Shown here: positions 24,245 to 32,746 of the stretch, one piece after another
Numbering within the stretch: position 1 is the first letter of the stretch
Layout: each line of letters begins with the position of its first letter
DNA from: Clostridiales bacterium CCNA10
Lineage (GTDB): Bacteria > Bacillota > Clostridia > Oscillospirales > Oscillospiraceae
Reading direction: 5' to 3'
DNA: 64,000 nucleotides
NCBI GenBank assembly: GCA_003573975.1
Contig: AP018533.1
Coordinates: 620,001-684,000, forward strand
The notes under the pieces: generated by a model
The model's database searches: none
Seen by the model: the letters and a program-made list of their open reading frames with translations, nothing else
Told to the model about the DNA's origin: nothing
Program-made: the position numbers and the translations under genes

Positions 24245-24260
24245 GTAAGCTATTGCTAAC
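24245..24260. promoter_or_regulatory. Palindromic operator, copy 4 (ABC operon)
   Basis: GTAAGCTATTGCTAAC, one mismatch from GTTAGC-N4-GCTAAC. It lies in the spacer before a TATACT -10 (24266-24271) and shares ATTGCTAACT with copy 1. Confidence 0.6.
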
Positions 24261-24316
24261 TAGTGTATACTGACAAGGCACGGAACGAAATCGTAACCTG
24301 AAAGCTGGAGGTATTT

Positions 24317-25930
24317 ATGAAAAAGAGATTGTTAACTGCGCTGCTCAGTGGCGCTTTGATCCTAACTGCCCTGGCCGGATGCGGCCAGGGGGCAGAAAAC
24401 CAGTCCGGAGCCAACGACGCTTCTGCGGGCGGTGAGAGCGGCGCCAGGGACGAGCTGATCTTTGTCAACTACCGGGATATCCGGGACCTGAACCCCCACC
24501 TGTATGCCGGAGAGATGTATGCCCAGAGCATTCTTTATGACACGCTGGTGAGTAACACCAGAGAGGGCTATGTGGGCTGCCTGGCTGAGGACTGGACTAT
24601 CAGCGAGGACGGCCGGACCTACACCTTCAACATTCGGGATGGCGTGACCTTCTCCGATGGCACTCCCTGCGACGCCAACGCCATCCTGGCCAACTTCAAC
24701 GCCATTCTGGAGAATCGTGAGCGCCACACTTGGCTGGAGATGATGAATCTGCTGGTGGGCGTGTCCGCCCCGGACGACGACACCTTCGTCATCGAGATGA
24801 GCGAGCCTTACTACCCCATGCTCACCGAGCTTGCCTGCATCCGGCCCTTCGCCATGATCTCCCCCAACTGCATGATCGATGGCAGCACCAAAGACGGGGT
24901 CAACGGCTACATCGGTACCGGCCCCTATGTGCTCACCGACTTCGTCACTGACGAGTACGCCGTCTTTGAGCGCAACGAGCACTACTGGGGCGAAGCGCCA
25001 GCCATTCAGAAGATCACCGTCAAGGTCATCCCGGACAACCAGACTCGGATCATGGCACTGGAGAACGGTGAGATCGACCTGATTTTCGGGAAAAATATGC
25101 TGGACGCCGACGCAATCAGTCAATATGTGGACAGCGAAAAGTTCACCGTTGGCCTGTCCGACCCCACCTCCACCCGCCATATTGTCCTGAACACCACTCA
25201 TGACATCCTTGGGGACAAGGCGGTGCGTCAGGCCCTCCAGCACGCCACCAACCGGCAGGCCATCTCTGAGGGCATCTTCTACGGTCTGGAGCCGGCGGCC
25301 GACACCCTCTATGCCGCCACCGTACCCTATTGCGACGTAGGACTGGAGCCCTATGCCTATGACATGGACGAGGCCGCCCGCCTGCTGGACGAGGCTGGCT
25401 GGACCGTGGGGAGCGACGGCATCCGGGTCAAGGACGGTCAGAAGCTGGCCCTGGACCTGCTCTATAACAGTGACAGTGTCACCGAAAAGACCATCTCCGA
25501 GTACCTCCAGAGCGAGTACCTGAAGCTGGGCATTTCTTTGAACATCCACGGCGAGGAGGAGCAGTCCTACCGGGACAATATGAAGGCGGGAAACTTCGAC
25601 ATGGTATTCAACATCTGCTGGGGTATGCCCTATGACCCCCAGTCCTCCCTGGCGGCCATGCGGGCCCCGGTGTACGGAGACTACGCAGCCCAGCAGGGCT
25701 TGGAGGACAAGGCAGAGATTGACCAAGCCATCACAGACATTCTCACCTCTACTAACGAGGCAGAACGCCAGGAACTATATACCTTCGTGCTTACCAGGCT
25801 CCATGAGGATGCAGTCTACATCCCTTTGACCTTTGAGACCAACAAGGCCCTCTATACCTCCGACCTGAAAGGCGTCCACTTCGGCACCGACCAATATGAT
25901 GTGGACTTCGCCAGTATGTACTTTGCGTGA
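24317..25930 (+). CDS. ABC importer substrate-binding lipoprotein, family 5 (peptide/nickel type)
   Basis: A 537-residue extracellular binding protein. The N-terminus MKKRLLTALLSGALILTALAGC is a lipoprotein signal with Cys22 as lipid anchor. Family-5 hallmarks follow: RDLNPHLYAGEMYAQSILYD, YTFNIRDGVTFSDGTP, YYWGEAPAIQKI-like region (EHYWGEAP) and DKAVRQALQHATNRQAI. Members bind oligopeptides, opines, or nickel and other metallophore complexes. The ligand cannot be told from sequence. It is first in a five-gene ABC operon with a hydrolase at the end; AGCTGGAGG precedes the ATG. Confidence 0.93.
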   Translation: MKKRLLTALLSGALILTALAGCGQGAENQSGANDASAGGESGARDELIFVNYRDIRDLNPHLYAGEMYAQSILYDTLVSNTREGYVGCLAEDWTISEDGRTYTFNIRDGVTFSDGTPCDANAILANFNAILENRERHTWLEMMNLLVGVSAPDDDTFVIEMSEPYYPMLTELACIRPFAMISPNCMIDGSTKDGVNGYIGTGPYVLTDFVTDEYAVFERNEHYWGEAPAIQKITVKVIPDNQTRIMALENGEIDLIFGKNMLDADAISQYVDSEKFTVGLSDPTSTRHIVLNTTHDILGDKAVRQALQHATNRQAISEGIFYGLEPAADTLYAATVPYCDVGLEPYAYDMDEAARLLDEAGWTVGSDGIRVKDGQKLALDLLYNSDSVTEKTISEYLQSEYLKLGISLNIHGEEEQSYRDNMKAGNFDMVFNICWGMPYDPQSSLAAMRAPVYGDYAAQQGLEDKAEIDQAITDILTSTNEAERQELYTFVLTRLHEDAVYIPLTFETNKALYTSDLKGVHFGTDQYDVDFASMYFA

Positions 25931-26004
25931 TTTGTCAGCAAGGGCCGCTTCCAAGGAAGCGGCCCTCATGCTGGCTCTATAAAATGAAGCGGAAAGGGGC
26001 ATCT

Positions 26005-26943
26005 ATGAAACGCTATGTCATCCGCCGGCTGCTGATGGCGATCCCGCTGCTGCTGGCCATTTCCTTTGTCTGTTTTGTATTTATCAATCTGATTCCCTCC
26101 AACCCGGCGGAGGTGGCCCTGCGGGTACAACAGATGCCTGTCATCACCGAGGAGGCCGTCGCCGAGATGGAGGAGATGCTGGGGCTGAACAAGCCCTTCC
26201 TGGTGCGCTATTTCGACTGGGTGCTGGGTTGCCTGCGCGGGGACTTCGGCATCAGCTACGTCAACCCTGCCCGTACAGTGGCCGGAGAGCTGGCACGCTG
26301 CCTGCCCGCCACCCTGCAGCTGGCGGCGGCCTCCTTCGTCATTGTGCTGGTGTTGAGTATCCCTATCGGGTTTCTATGTGCCGTGTATAAGGACCAGTGG
26401 TTCGACAAGCTCATGCGGGGGCTTGTCTTTGTCACCACCGCCATGCCTGCCTACTGGGTGGGGCTGCTTCTCATGTGGCTGGTCAGCGTCAAGCTGGGCC
26501 TGCTGCCCACCAATGGCAGCGGTACCTTCCGTCACCTGATCCTCCCCGCCTTCACCGTGGCCTTGAGCTATATCTCCACTTATATCCGGCTCATCCGCAA
26601 CAATATGCTGGAGAATATGAAGCAGGACTATGTGCTCTACGCCAATGTGCGGGGTCTGCCCCAGCAATCTATCTGGGTAAAGCATGTGCTCAAAAATTCC
26701 ATGCATACCTGCATTGTGGCCATGGGGATGAGCATTCCTCAGATGATCGCCGGCACCATTGTGGTGGAGAACGTATTCTCCTGGCCGGGGCTGGGGACGC
26801 TGTGTATCAGTTCTATCTTCAACCGGGACTTACCGGTGATCCAGGCGTATGTGCTGTTTATCGGCGTACTGTTCGTGGTGTTCAATCTGGTATTCGATAT
26901 TTTGCAGACTGTGTCCGATCCCCGGCTGAGAAGGGAGAACTGA
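26005..26943 (+). CDS. ABC importer permease, DppB/NikB type
   Basis: A 312-residue membrane protein beginning MKRYVIRRLLMAIPLLLAISF, the conserved start of first permeases of peptide/nickel importers, with six membrane helices. The ATPase-coupling loop is visible (TYIRLIRNNMLENMKQDYV, VRGLPQQSIWVKHVLKN). ATG 26005 is chosen over an upstream frame because GGAAAGGGG precedes it. It is 74 nt after the binding-protein gene and 3 nt before the second permease. Confidence 0.92.
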   Translation: MKRYVIRRLLMAIPLLLAISFVCFVFINLIPSNPAEVALRVQQMPVITEEAVAEMEEMLGLNKPFLVRYFDWVLGCLRGDFGISYVNPARTVAGELARCLPATLQLAAASFVIVLVLSIPIGFLCAVYKDQWFDKLMRGLVFVTTAMPAYWVGLLLMWLVSVKLGLLPTNGSGTFRHLILPAFTVALSYISTYIRLIRNNMLENMKQDYVLYANVRGLPQQSIWVKHVLKNSMHTCIVAMGMSIPQMIAGTIVVENVFSWPGLGTLCISSIFNRDLPVIQAYVLFIGVLFVVFNLVFDILQTVSDPRLRREN

Positions 26944-26946
26944 ACC

Positions 26947-27771
26947 TTGGGAAAACGATTTTTACATAACCACGCTGCGGTCATCACTGTGGCGGTGGTG
27001 CTGCTCATCGCCCTGATGGGACTGCTGGCCCCGGTGCTGGCACCCCATGACCCCTACGCCACCGACATCCTCAACAAATTCGCACCGTACAGCCTGGAGT
27101 ACCCCCTGGGCACTGATCACCTGGGCCGGTGCGTCCTCTCCCGGCTGATTTATGGCATCCGGCCTACCCTGGGCCTGGCCTTGCTGACCATGCTGGGCAC
27201 GATTGCACTGGGGGCGGCGCTGGGCATCATGGCCGGCTATTTCCGGGGTGTGGTGGAGGAGGTCATCATGCGGGTGGTGGATGTGATGCTCTCCTTCCCC
27301 AGCCAGATCATGGTGTTTGCCGTGGTGGGCCTGCTGGGCATCAATGTGCAGAACGTCATCATCGCCAACGTGTTTATCAAGTGGGCCTGGTACGCCCGCA
27401 TGATCCGCACCGGAGTCATGCAGTACCGGGATCGCAACTTCATCCAGTTCTCCCGCTGCGTGGGGATGCCGGAGCGGTTCATCCTGTTCCGCCATCTGCT
27501 GCCCTCCATCACCTCCGACCTGGCGGTGCTGGCCTCCCTGGATGTGGGCTGGGCCATTATCAACATCTCCACCCTGTCCTTTCTGGGCCTGGGCGTCCAG
27601 GCGCCCACGCCGGAGTGGGGCGCCATGCTCAACGAGGCCAAAGAGGTTTTGACCAGCAATCCTACCCAGATGATCGCCCCAGGCATCGCCATCGTAGCCC
27701 TGGTGTGCTGCTTCAATCTGATGGGCGACGCCCTGCGGGATGTGCTGGACCCCAAGGAGGTGAACAAATGA
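26947..27771 (+). CDS. ABC importer permease, DppC/NikC type
   Basis: A 274-residue protein with six membrane helices, starting at TTG 26947 after AAGGGAGAA. PHDPYATDILNKFAPYSLEYPLGTDHLGR is the periplasmic loop typical of DppC/NikC proteins. The coupling motif lies around VGMPERFILFRHLLPS. It pairs with the preceding permease to form the channel, and its stop overlaps the start of the first ATPase gene (ATGA), so the genes are translated together. Confidence 0.92.
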   Translation: MGKRFLHNHAAVITVAVVLLIALMGLLAPVLAPHDPYATDILNKFAPYSLEYPLGTDHLGRCVLSRLIYGIRPTLGLALLTMLGTIALGAALGIMAGYFRGVVEEVIMRVVDVMLSFPSQIMVFAVVGLLGINVQNVIIANVFIKWAWYARMIRTGVMQYRDRNFIQFSRCVGMPERFILFRHLLPSITSDLAVLASLDVGWAIINISTLSFLGLGVQAPTPEWGAMLNEAKEVLTSNPTQMIAPGIAIVALVCCFNLMGDALRDVLDPKEVNK

Positions 27772-28598
27772 CTCCTGTTCTGGAATTGAAAGACCTGCAT
27801 GTGACCCTCCGGCAGCACAGACGCGCCACGGAGCTGGTAAAGGGTGTCTCTTTTGCGGTGGGGCCAGGCGAGTGCCTGGGTATCCTGGGAGAGTCAGGCA
27901 GCGGGAAGTCCATGTCCATGAAGGCGGCCATGGGCCTGCTGGACAAGGGCTTTTCCGTGTCCGGCACGGCAACGTTTCAGAGCGAGGCCCTGCTGGAGAA
28001 GAGCGGGGAGGAGCTGCGCCGTCTGCGGGGCGGCCGGGTGGGTATCGTGCTGCAAAATCCCATGACCTGCTTCGATCCCCTCTACCGTGTCGGAGACCAG
28101 ATCGCCGAGAGCTTCGCCGCCCACAACAGCTGGAGTGGGGAGGAGATCCGCCGACGCTCCCTGGAGCTGCTGGAAAAAATGCGCATCCGCAGCCCGGAGG
28201 AGGTGCTGGAGAAGTACCCCCACCAGCTCTCCGGCGGGATGCTCCAGCGGATCATGATAGGAATTGCCACCGCCATGGAGCCCGCACTGCTCATTGCGGA
28301 CGAGCCCACCACCGCCATTGACGCCATCACCCAGTATGAGATTCTGAACGAGTTTTTGCGGGTCAAGCAGGAAAACCAGACCGCCATGGTGTTCATCTCC
28401 CACGATCTGAACGCCATCTCCCGGGTGGCAGACCGGATCGTGGTGCTCAACCAAGGCCGTGTGGTGGACGAGGGGGATTTTCAGCACATCCTCCACCACG
28501 CCCAGGACCTATATACCAGGCTGCTGGTGGAAAAACGGGCGGACGTGATGCGCCGGTACCGGCAGGTGCTGGCGGGAAAGGAGCGGGATTATGCTTGA
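27768..28598 (+). CDS. ABC importer ATPase, DppD/NikD type
   Basis: A 276-residue ATP-binding subunit with Walker A GESGSGKS, Q loop (LQNPMTCFDP), signature LSGGMLQR, Walker B LLIADEPTTAID and the H-loop FISHDLNAI. Family members carry PMTCFDP-type sequences at the Q loop, as here. The C-terminal cysteine cluster seen in many iron-sulfur OppD proteins is absent; the protein ends VLAGKERDYA. It overlaps genes on both sides. Confidence 0.92.
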   Translation: MTPVLELKDLHVTLRQHRRATELVKGVSFAVGPGECLGILGESGSGKSMSMKAAMGLLDKGFSVSGTATFQSEALLEKSGEELRRLRGGRVGIVLQNPMTCFDPLYRVGDQIAESFAAHNSWSGEEIRRRSLELLEKMRIRSPEEVLEKYPHQLSGGMLQRIMIGIATAMEPALLIADEPTTAIDAITQYEILNEFLRVKQENQTAMVFISHDLNAISRVADRIVVLNQGRVVDEGDFQHILHHAQDLYTRLLVEKRADVMRRYRQVLAGKERDYA

Positions 28599-29394
28599 AT
28601 TGAAGAATATCTGCGTCAGCTTCCGCAGTGAGCGGCAGGACAAGATCTTTGGCCACACCCGACAACAGGTGCTGTTCGACATATCCCTCTCTGTGAAAAA
28701 GGGGACTTGTCTGGGCATTCTGGGGGAGTCGGGCAGTGGGAAATCCACTATGGGCCGGGTGCTGTGCGGCCTACTCAGACCGGACAGCGGCGAGGCCCTG
28801 TTGGACGGGGTCTCCGTCTACGGCTCCCGGGCCGGGCGGCGGAACCTGCAGAACAAGCTCAGCGTGGTCTTTCAGGACTACACCACCTCCGCCAATCCCC
28901 GTTTCCGGGTCAAGGAGATCATCGGCGAGGGTCTCACCGTCCGGGAGCGGCGGGGAAAGCGCCGGCTGGACCGGGCCCGGGAGACTGCCCGGCTGCTGGA
29001 GCTGGTGGGCCTGCCCGCTGACTTCGCCGGACGCTTTCCCCATGAGCTCTCCGGTGGCCAGCTCCAGCGGGTATGTATCGCCCGGGCGGTGGCCTGCAGT
29101 CCGGAGGTCATCCTTTTTGACGAGGCCATCTCGTCCCTGGACGCCCACACCCAGGTCCAGGTCATGGATCTGCTGCGGGAACTGAAGGAGAAACTGGGGC
29201 TGACCTATGTGTTCATCACCCATGACCTGACTTCCATCACCTATCTCTGTGACGATGTGCTTTTTCTTTACCAGGGGCGTGTGACGGAGTATCTTCCAGT
29301 GTGCCGCATCAGCGAGACAAAGGACGAGTACGCCCGGCGGCTGCTGGAGTCTATTGTGGTGTTCGATACAGAAGAAAATGAGGTCGCAGTATGA
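28591..29394 (+). CDS. ABC importer ATPase, DppF/NikE type
   Basis: A 267-residue ATP-binding subunit: Walker A GESGSGKST, Q loop VFQDYTTSANPRF, signature LSGGQLQR, Walker B VILFDEAISSLD and H-loop FITHDLTSI. It forms the heterodimeric motor with the preceding ATPase. The start overlaps the preceding gene by 8 nt and the stop overlaps the hydrolase start (ATGA), so all five import genes and the hydrolase belong to one operon. Confidence 0.92.
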   Translation: MLELKNICVSFRSERQDKIFGHTRQQVLFDISLSVKKGTCLGILGESGSGKSTMGRVLCGLLRPDSGEALLDGVSVYGSRAGRRNLQNKLSVVFQDYTTSANPRFRVKEIIGEGLTVRERRGKRRLDRARETARLLELVGLPADFAGRFPHELSGGQLQRVCIARAVACSPEVILFDEAISSLDAHTQVQVMDLLRELKEKLGLTYVFITHDLTSITYLCDDVLFLYQGRVTEYLPVCRISETKDEYARRLLESIVVFDTEENEVAV

Positions 29395-30323
29395 TATTCT
29401 GTGGAATGGCATTGGCGCCAGGGCGGAAGGTGAGAGTCCCTCTGCCTGTGCCCGGCGCACAGCCTCTGGAGACCCTCTGCCTGTGCGGAGCGGCTCCGGG
29501 CAGGACGCTGGTGGTCACAGCGGGGGTCCACGGCTGCGAGTATGTGGGGGTGCAGGCCCTGCGCCGCCTGGCTGTGGAGCTGGATCCGGCGGAACTGTCT
29601 GGAAACGTCATCCTCCTGCCCCTGGCCAATCCCACTGGCTTTTACGCCGGAGCTAAACAGGTGGTGCCGGAGGACGGAGTCAACCTGAACCGGGCCTTCC
29701 CCGGCGATCCGGCGGGCACCCTGTCGGCCCGGCTGGCCTATGCGCTGGAAACTGCCCTCTACCAGGCGGCCGACTTTTTGGCCGACCTGCACAGCGGGGA
29801 CTGCAACGAGGCCCTCTATCCGCTGGTGTTCTTCCCCACAGCGGGGACGGAGGCGGTGAACCGGGCCGCCCTGACGGCCGCCCGGGCGCTGACAGTGCAC
29901 TACCGGGTCCGCTCCACCGCCCAAAACGGCCTCTACAGCTGGGCCGTGCAGAAAAACATTCCCGCGCTGCTCATTGAGCGGGGCGGGCTGGGCCTATGGT
30001 CGGAGACCGAGGTGAATGCCTGCTGCGAGGATGTGCGCGCCCTGCTGAGGCACCTGGACATCCTGCCCGGCGGGAACCCGTTCCGGGATCAGGTGGAGAT
30101 CGCGGAGGCACGGTATGTGGAGTCCGCCGCCGATGGTCTGTGGCATCCGGCGGCAGGGCTGAACGACAGCGTTAAGGCGGGGGCTCTGCTGGGGAGGCTG
30201 GAGGACCTGTCCGGCCGGTGTATCCAGGAGGTGCGGGCGGAGTTTGACGGGGTTGTCCTCTACTACACCGCTGGCTTGGGCGTGGCGGCCGGAGATCCGC
30301 TGATTGCCTATGGACATCCGTAG
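29391..30323 (+). CDS. AstE/AspA-like (succinylglutamate desuccinylase/aspartoacylase family) zinc hydrolase
   Basis: A 310-residue cytosolic protein. The zinc site is intact: H47 and E50 in TAGVHGCEYVG and H134 in LADLHSGD. GVNLNRAFPG (N100, R101) is the substrate-binding motif shared with M14-type carboxypeptidases. The last ~90 residues form the beta-rich lid domain (VLYYTAGLGVAAGDPLIAYG). The family removes acyl groups from N-acyl amino acids. Coupled to the ABC importer, it probably processes the imported compound, such as an N-acylated amino acid, a small peptide or an opine-like metallophore. The exact substrate is unknown. Confidence 0.85.
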   Translation: MIFCGMALAPGRKVRVPLPVPGAQPLETLCLCGAAPGRTLVVTAGVHGCEYVGVQALRRLAVELDPAELSGNVILLPLANPTGFYAGAKQVVPEDGVNLNRAFPGDPAGTLSARLAYALETALYQAADFLADLHSGDCNEALYPLVFFPTAGTEAVNRAALTAARALTVHYRVRSTAQNGLYSWAVQKNIPALLIERGGLGLWSETEVNACCEDVRALLRHLDILPGGNPFRDQVEIAEARYVESAADGLWHPAAGLNDSVKAGALLGRLEDLSGRCIQEVRAEFDGVVLYYTAGLGVAAGDPLIAYGHP

Positions 30324-30611
30324 AGGGTTTTAGAGCCTGGCTTGGCCCGCTGCGGCAGAGGGCTGATTGCTGATGCTGCTTACCGCCGCTGATCTGCTGA
30401 TGGCCTCCTCACTGGGGAACAAGGCAGTGGCGTACTTCATACAGCTGGCCGGAAGACTGTGAGGGCGTTTGTGCTGTGTTTTGTCCCCCATGTATCCGGC
30501 AGAGTACATCGTACCAGGGCTCCATTTTCCCAAGTCGCGGTGGTTACGATCCTGTTGTTCCAGGGCGCATATCTCTGCTTTGATTTTGTGCAGGTTGATT
30601 GATGAACCCGG

Positions 30612-31856
30612 TCATTTAATAGGCAGTTCGACAAAAAAGTGGTTATATCCACCTATACTCTCCGCCCAGATGCGCCCGTGGTGTTCCGCTGTGATGCACT
30701 TGGCGATGGCAAGGCCCAGACCAAAGCTTCCGTTCCGGCTCCGGGCTGGATCGGCCCGATAGAAGCGCTTGAAAATATCCTTCTGTTCAGCCTCGGAGAG
30801 GGGAGTGCCTGGATTGCTTACGGTCAGGCGGCAGCGGTAGTGCCCCCACCGCTCTAAATAGACGCTCACAGTCCCCGACGGCTCGGTATATTTCCGGGCA
30901 TTGTCCAGCAGGATATCCAGCACCTCTTTGAGGCGTCCAGGATCTCCGTGGACTGTGATCCCATCGTCGATCTGGCTGGACAGTTCCAGCCCCTGTTCAA
31001 AAAATACCGGCTCAAAGGGCAGCAGAGCGTCTGCCACCAAGGTGCTCAGATCCACCGGACGGAGGTCGGTCTTTCCCTGACCGCTGTCCGCCCGGGCCAG
31101 CTCCAGCATTTGTTCCACCAGGGCCCGCATCTGCCGGGACATGGTGAGAATATTTGAGGAAAACTGCACCTGACTTTCCCGGTCGTCCTCCCTGCCTTGC
31201 AGCAGTTCCGCATTGGTCATAATGACAGTGAGCGGGGTCTTCAGCTCATGGGAGGCGTCGGAAACGAACTGGCGCTGCTTCTGCCAGGCCCGCTCCACCG
31301 GCTTTACCGTCCAGGCAGCCAACCGGATGCTGATACCAAGAAATGCAAAAAAGCAGAGGACACCGATGAGGATACAGTTCTTGACCAGATTGTTCAGGGT
31401 GGACTGCTCGCTGGTAATGTCCGCAAAGACAACGCGCTGTCCAAAGGGACTGTCTACACGCAGAAAGCGCAGATGATATTGCTCCAGTTCTCCAAATGGT
31501 CTGCCAGACCGGGTCACCTCCTGGATCAGCTCTTGTAAAAAGACCTGGTCAAAGGACTCGCCGGGAGCCAGATCATAATATCCGATGCCGATGGCGGACA
31601 GCGTCCCATCCTTTTCCTCCTGCACAACAAAGAAGGGGAGGCGGACCTGTTCCGGTTCCTCTTCTGGACGAGCGAAAGGCGCGAGAGGCTGGCCGGGAGC
31701 TATCATCCCCACAGGAACTGCCCGCATCATGGCGAGACTCTCCTGCTCCAAGTTGCTTTTGGTGAAAAAATAAAGCATTCCAAAGACCGTACACAGCATA
31801 ATGGTGACGATCACCATGATAACAGCGACGAATTGGGTGCGCAGACGTTTCAGCAC
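30612..31856 (-). CDS. Sensor histidine kinase
   Basis: A 414-residue membrane kinase. A first helix (VAVIMVIVTIMLCTVFGMLYF), an extracellular region of about 140 residues and a second helix (NCILIGVLCFFAFLGISI) precede the HisKA domain with phospho-acceptor His in FVSDASHELKTPLTVI. The HATPase domain follows (LDNARKYT, FKRFYRADPARS, GLGLAIAKCI). It overlaps the upstream response regulator by 7 nt. Since the regulator carries a stop codon, the kinase may have no working partner. The 288 nt between it and the hydrolase operon contain no recognisable gene. Confidence 0.92.
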   Translation of the reverse strand: MLKRLRTQFVAVIMVIVTIMLCTVFGMLYFFTKSNLEQESLAMMRAVPVGMIAPGQPLAPFARPEEEPEQVRLPFFVVQEEKDGTLSAIGIGYYDLAPGESFDQVFLQELIQEVTRSGRPFGELEQYHLRFLRVDSPFGQRVVFADITSEQSTLNNLVKNCILIGVLCFFAFLGISIRLAAWTVKPVERAWQKQRQFVSDASHELKTPLTVIMTNAELLQGREDDRESQVQFSSNILTMSRQMRALVEQMLELARADSGQGKTDLRPVDLSTLVADALLPFEPVFFEQGLELSSQIDDGITVHGDPGRLKEVLDILLDNARKYTEPSGTVSVYLERWGHYRCRLTVSNPGTPLSEAEQKDIFKRFYRADPARSRNGSFGLGLAIAKCITAEHHGRIWAESIGGYNHFFVELPIK

Positions 31857-32527
31857 GTCTCATCCACCTCCAGACGATAGCCCAGCCGCCGGACCGCCTC
31901 GATGCGGATGTTGGAGCCGATGCTGCGCAGCTTTTTCCGCAGAAAGCCCACATAGACCTCCACATGGTTCTCTACCGCCTCGGAGTCATACCCCCATACC
32001 CAGGCCAGGATCACTTCCTTGGAGATGATACTGCTCTGCGCCTGAAGGAGAAAGCGCATCACGTCGAATTCCTTCGCGGACAGGCGGACGTATTTTATTC
32101 CGCAGGACAGCGTGCAGGCGCCAAGGTCCAGGACGGTATTTCCTAACATCAGCTGATCCACCTGGGGCACCTGCCGACGGAGCAGGGCATTGATGCAGGC
32201 CAGCAGCTCCCGGATGTTGAAGGGCTTCGTCAGGTAATAGTCGGCCCCAGCGTTGAGTCCCTCAATTCGATCCTCTAATTCGGAGCGGGCGGTGAGCATC
32301 AGGATGGGGGTTCCGCAGCGCTTGGCCCGCACCTCCCGGGCCACCTGCTAGCCGTTCATTTTGGGCATCATCACGTCCAGGATCAGCAGGTCATAAATTC
32401 CCAACTCCGCATATTCAACTCCGGCCTCGCCGTCGTAGACGCACTCCGCTTCAAACCCCTTGCGCTCCAAAACTGACCGGATGGAGTCGGCCAGCAGCTT
32501 TTCATCCTCGATAATCAATACTTTCAT
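31850..32527 (-). pseudogene. OmpR-family response regulator with a TAG at codon 60
   Basis: A single frame of 226 codons from ATG 32527 (after GGAGG) to the stop at 31850, interrupted only by TAG at 32350-32348. The receiver domain is intact to the break (MKVLIIEDEKLL, phospho-acceptor D51 in LLILDVMMPKMNG) and resumes QVAREVRAKRCG, LMLTARSEL, YYLTKPFNI. It ends with a complete winged helix (ILAWVWGYDSEAVENHVEVYVG). A Leu or Tyr codon one base from TAG probably stood there. A downstream ATG could only make a protein without the phosphorylation site. Confidence 0.88.
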
Positions 32528-32563
32528 AGCAGCCTCCGGTGGAAGACGGTTTGCCCCCTTGGC

Positions 32564-32592
32564 ATTATACTACACAAAAACGCTGAATCGAA
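32564..32592 (-). promoter_or_regulatory. Promoter of the response-regulator operon
   Basis: Minus-strand TATAAT (32569-32564) with a poor -35 (TTCGAT, 32592-32587) at 17 nt, overlapped by a direct-repeat box, as in regulator-dependent promoters. Confidence 0.55.
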
Positions 32593-32600
32593 GCTGAAAA
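32582..32600 (+). promoter_or_regulatory. Response-regulator box 1 (tandem GCTGAA repeat)
   Basis: GCTGAATCGAAGCTGAAAA holds two GCTGAA units 11 bp apart, one helical turn, the usual layout of OmpR-family sites. Confidence 0.55.
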
Positions 32601-32651
32601 ACAGAATTTTACAGGGAAAGGGGAAGAAGCGCCTACAGCGTGTTCGCAGTC

Positions 32652-32670
32652 TTTTCAGCGTCTATTCAGC
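32652..32670 (-). promoter_or_regulatory. Response-regulator box 2 (tandem GCTGAA repeat, opposite strand)
   Basis: TTTTCAGCGTCTATTCAGC is, on the minus strand, GCTGAATAGACGCTGAAAA, 16 of 19 identical to box 1. It faces the efflux-adaptor gene. Confidence 0.55.
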
Positions 32671-32746
32671 AAAGGGTGCTATCATCAGGTATCATCTGCC
32701 GTACCACTCCAAGGCGTAAGTACGGCGTGAAAGGAGCTTTTCACAC

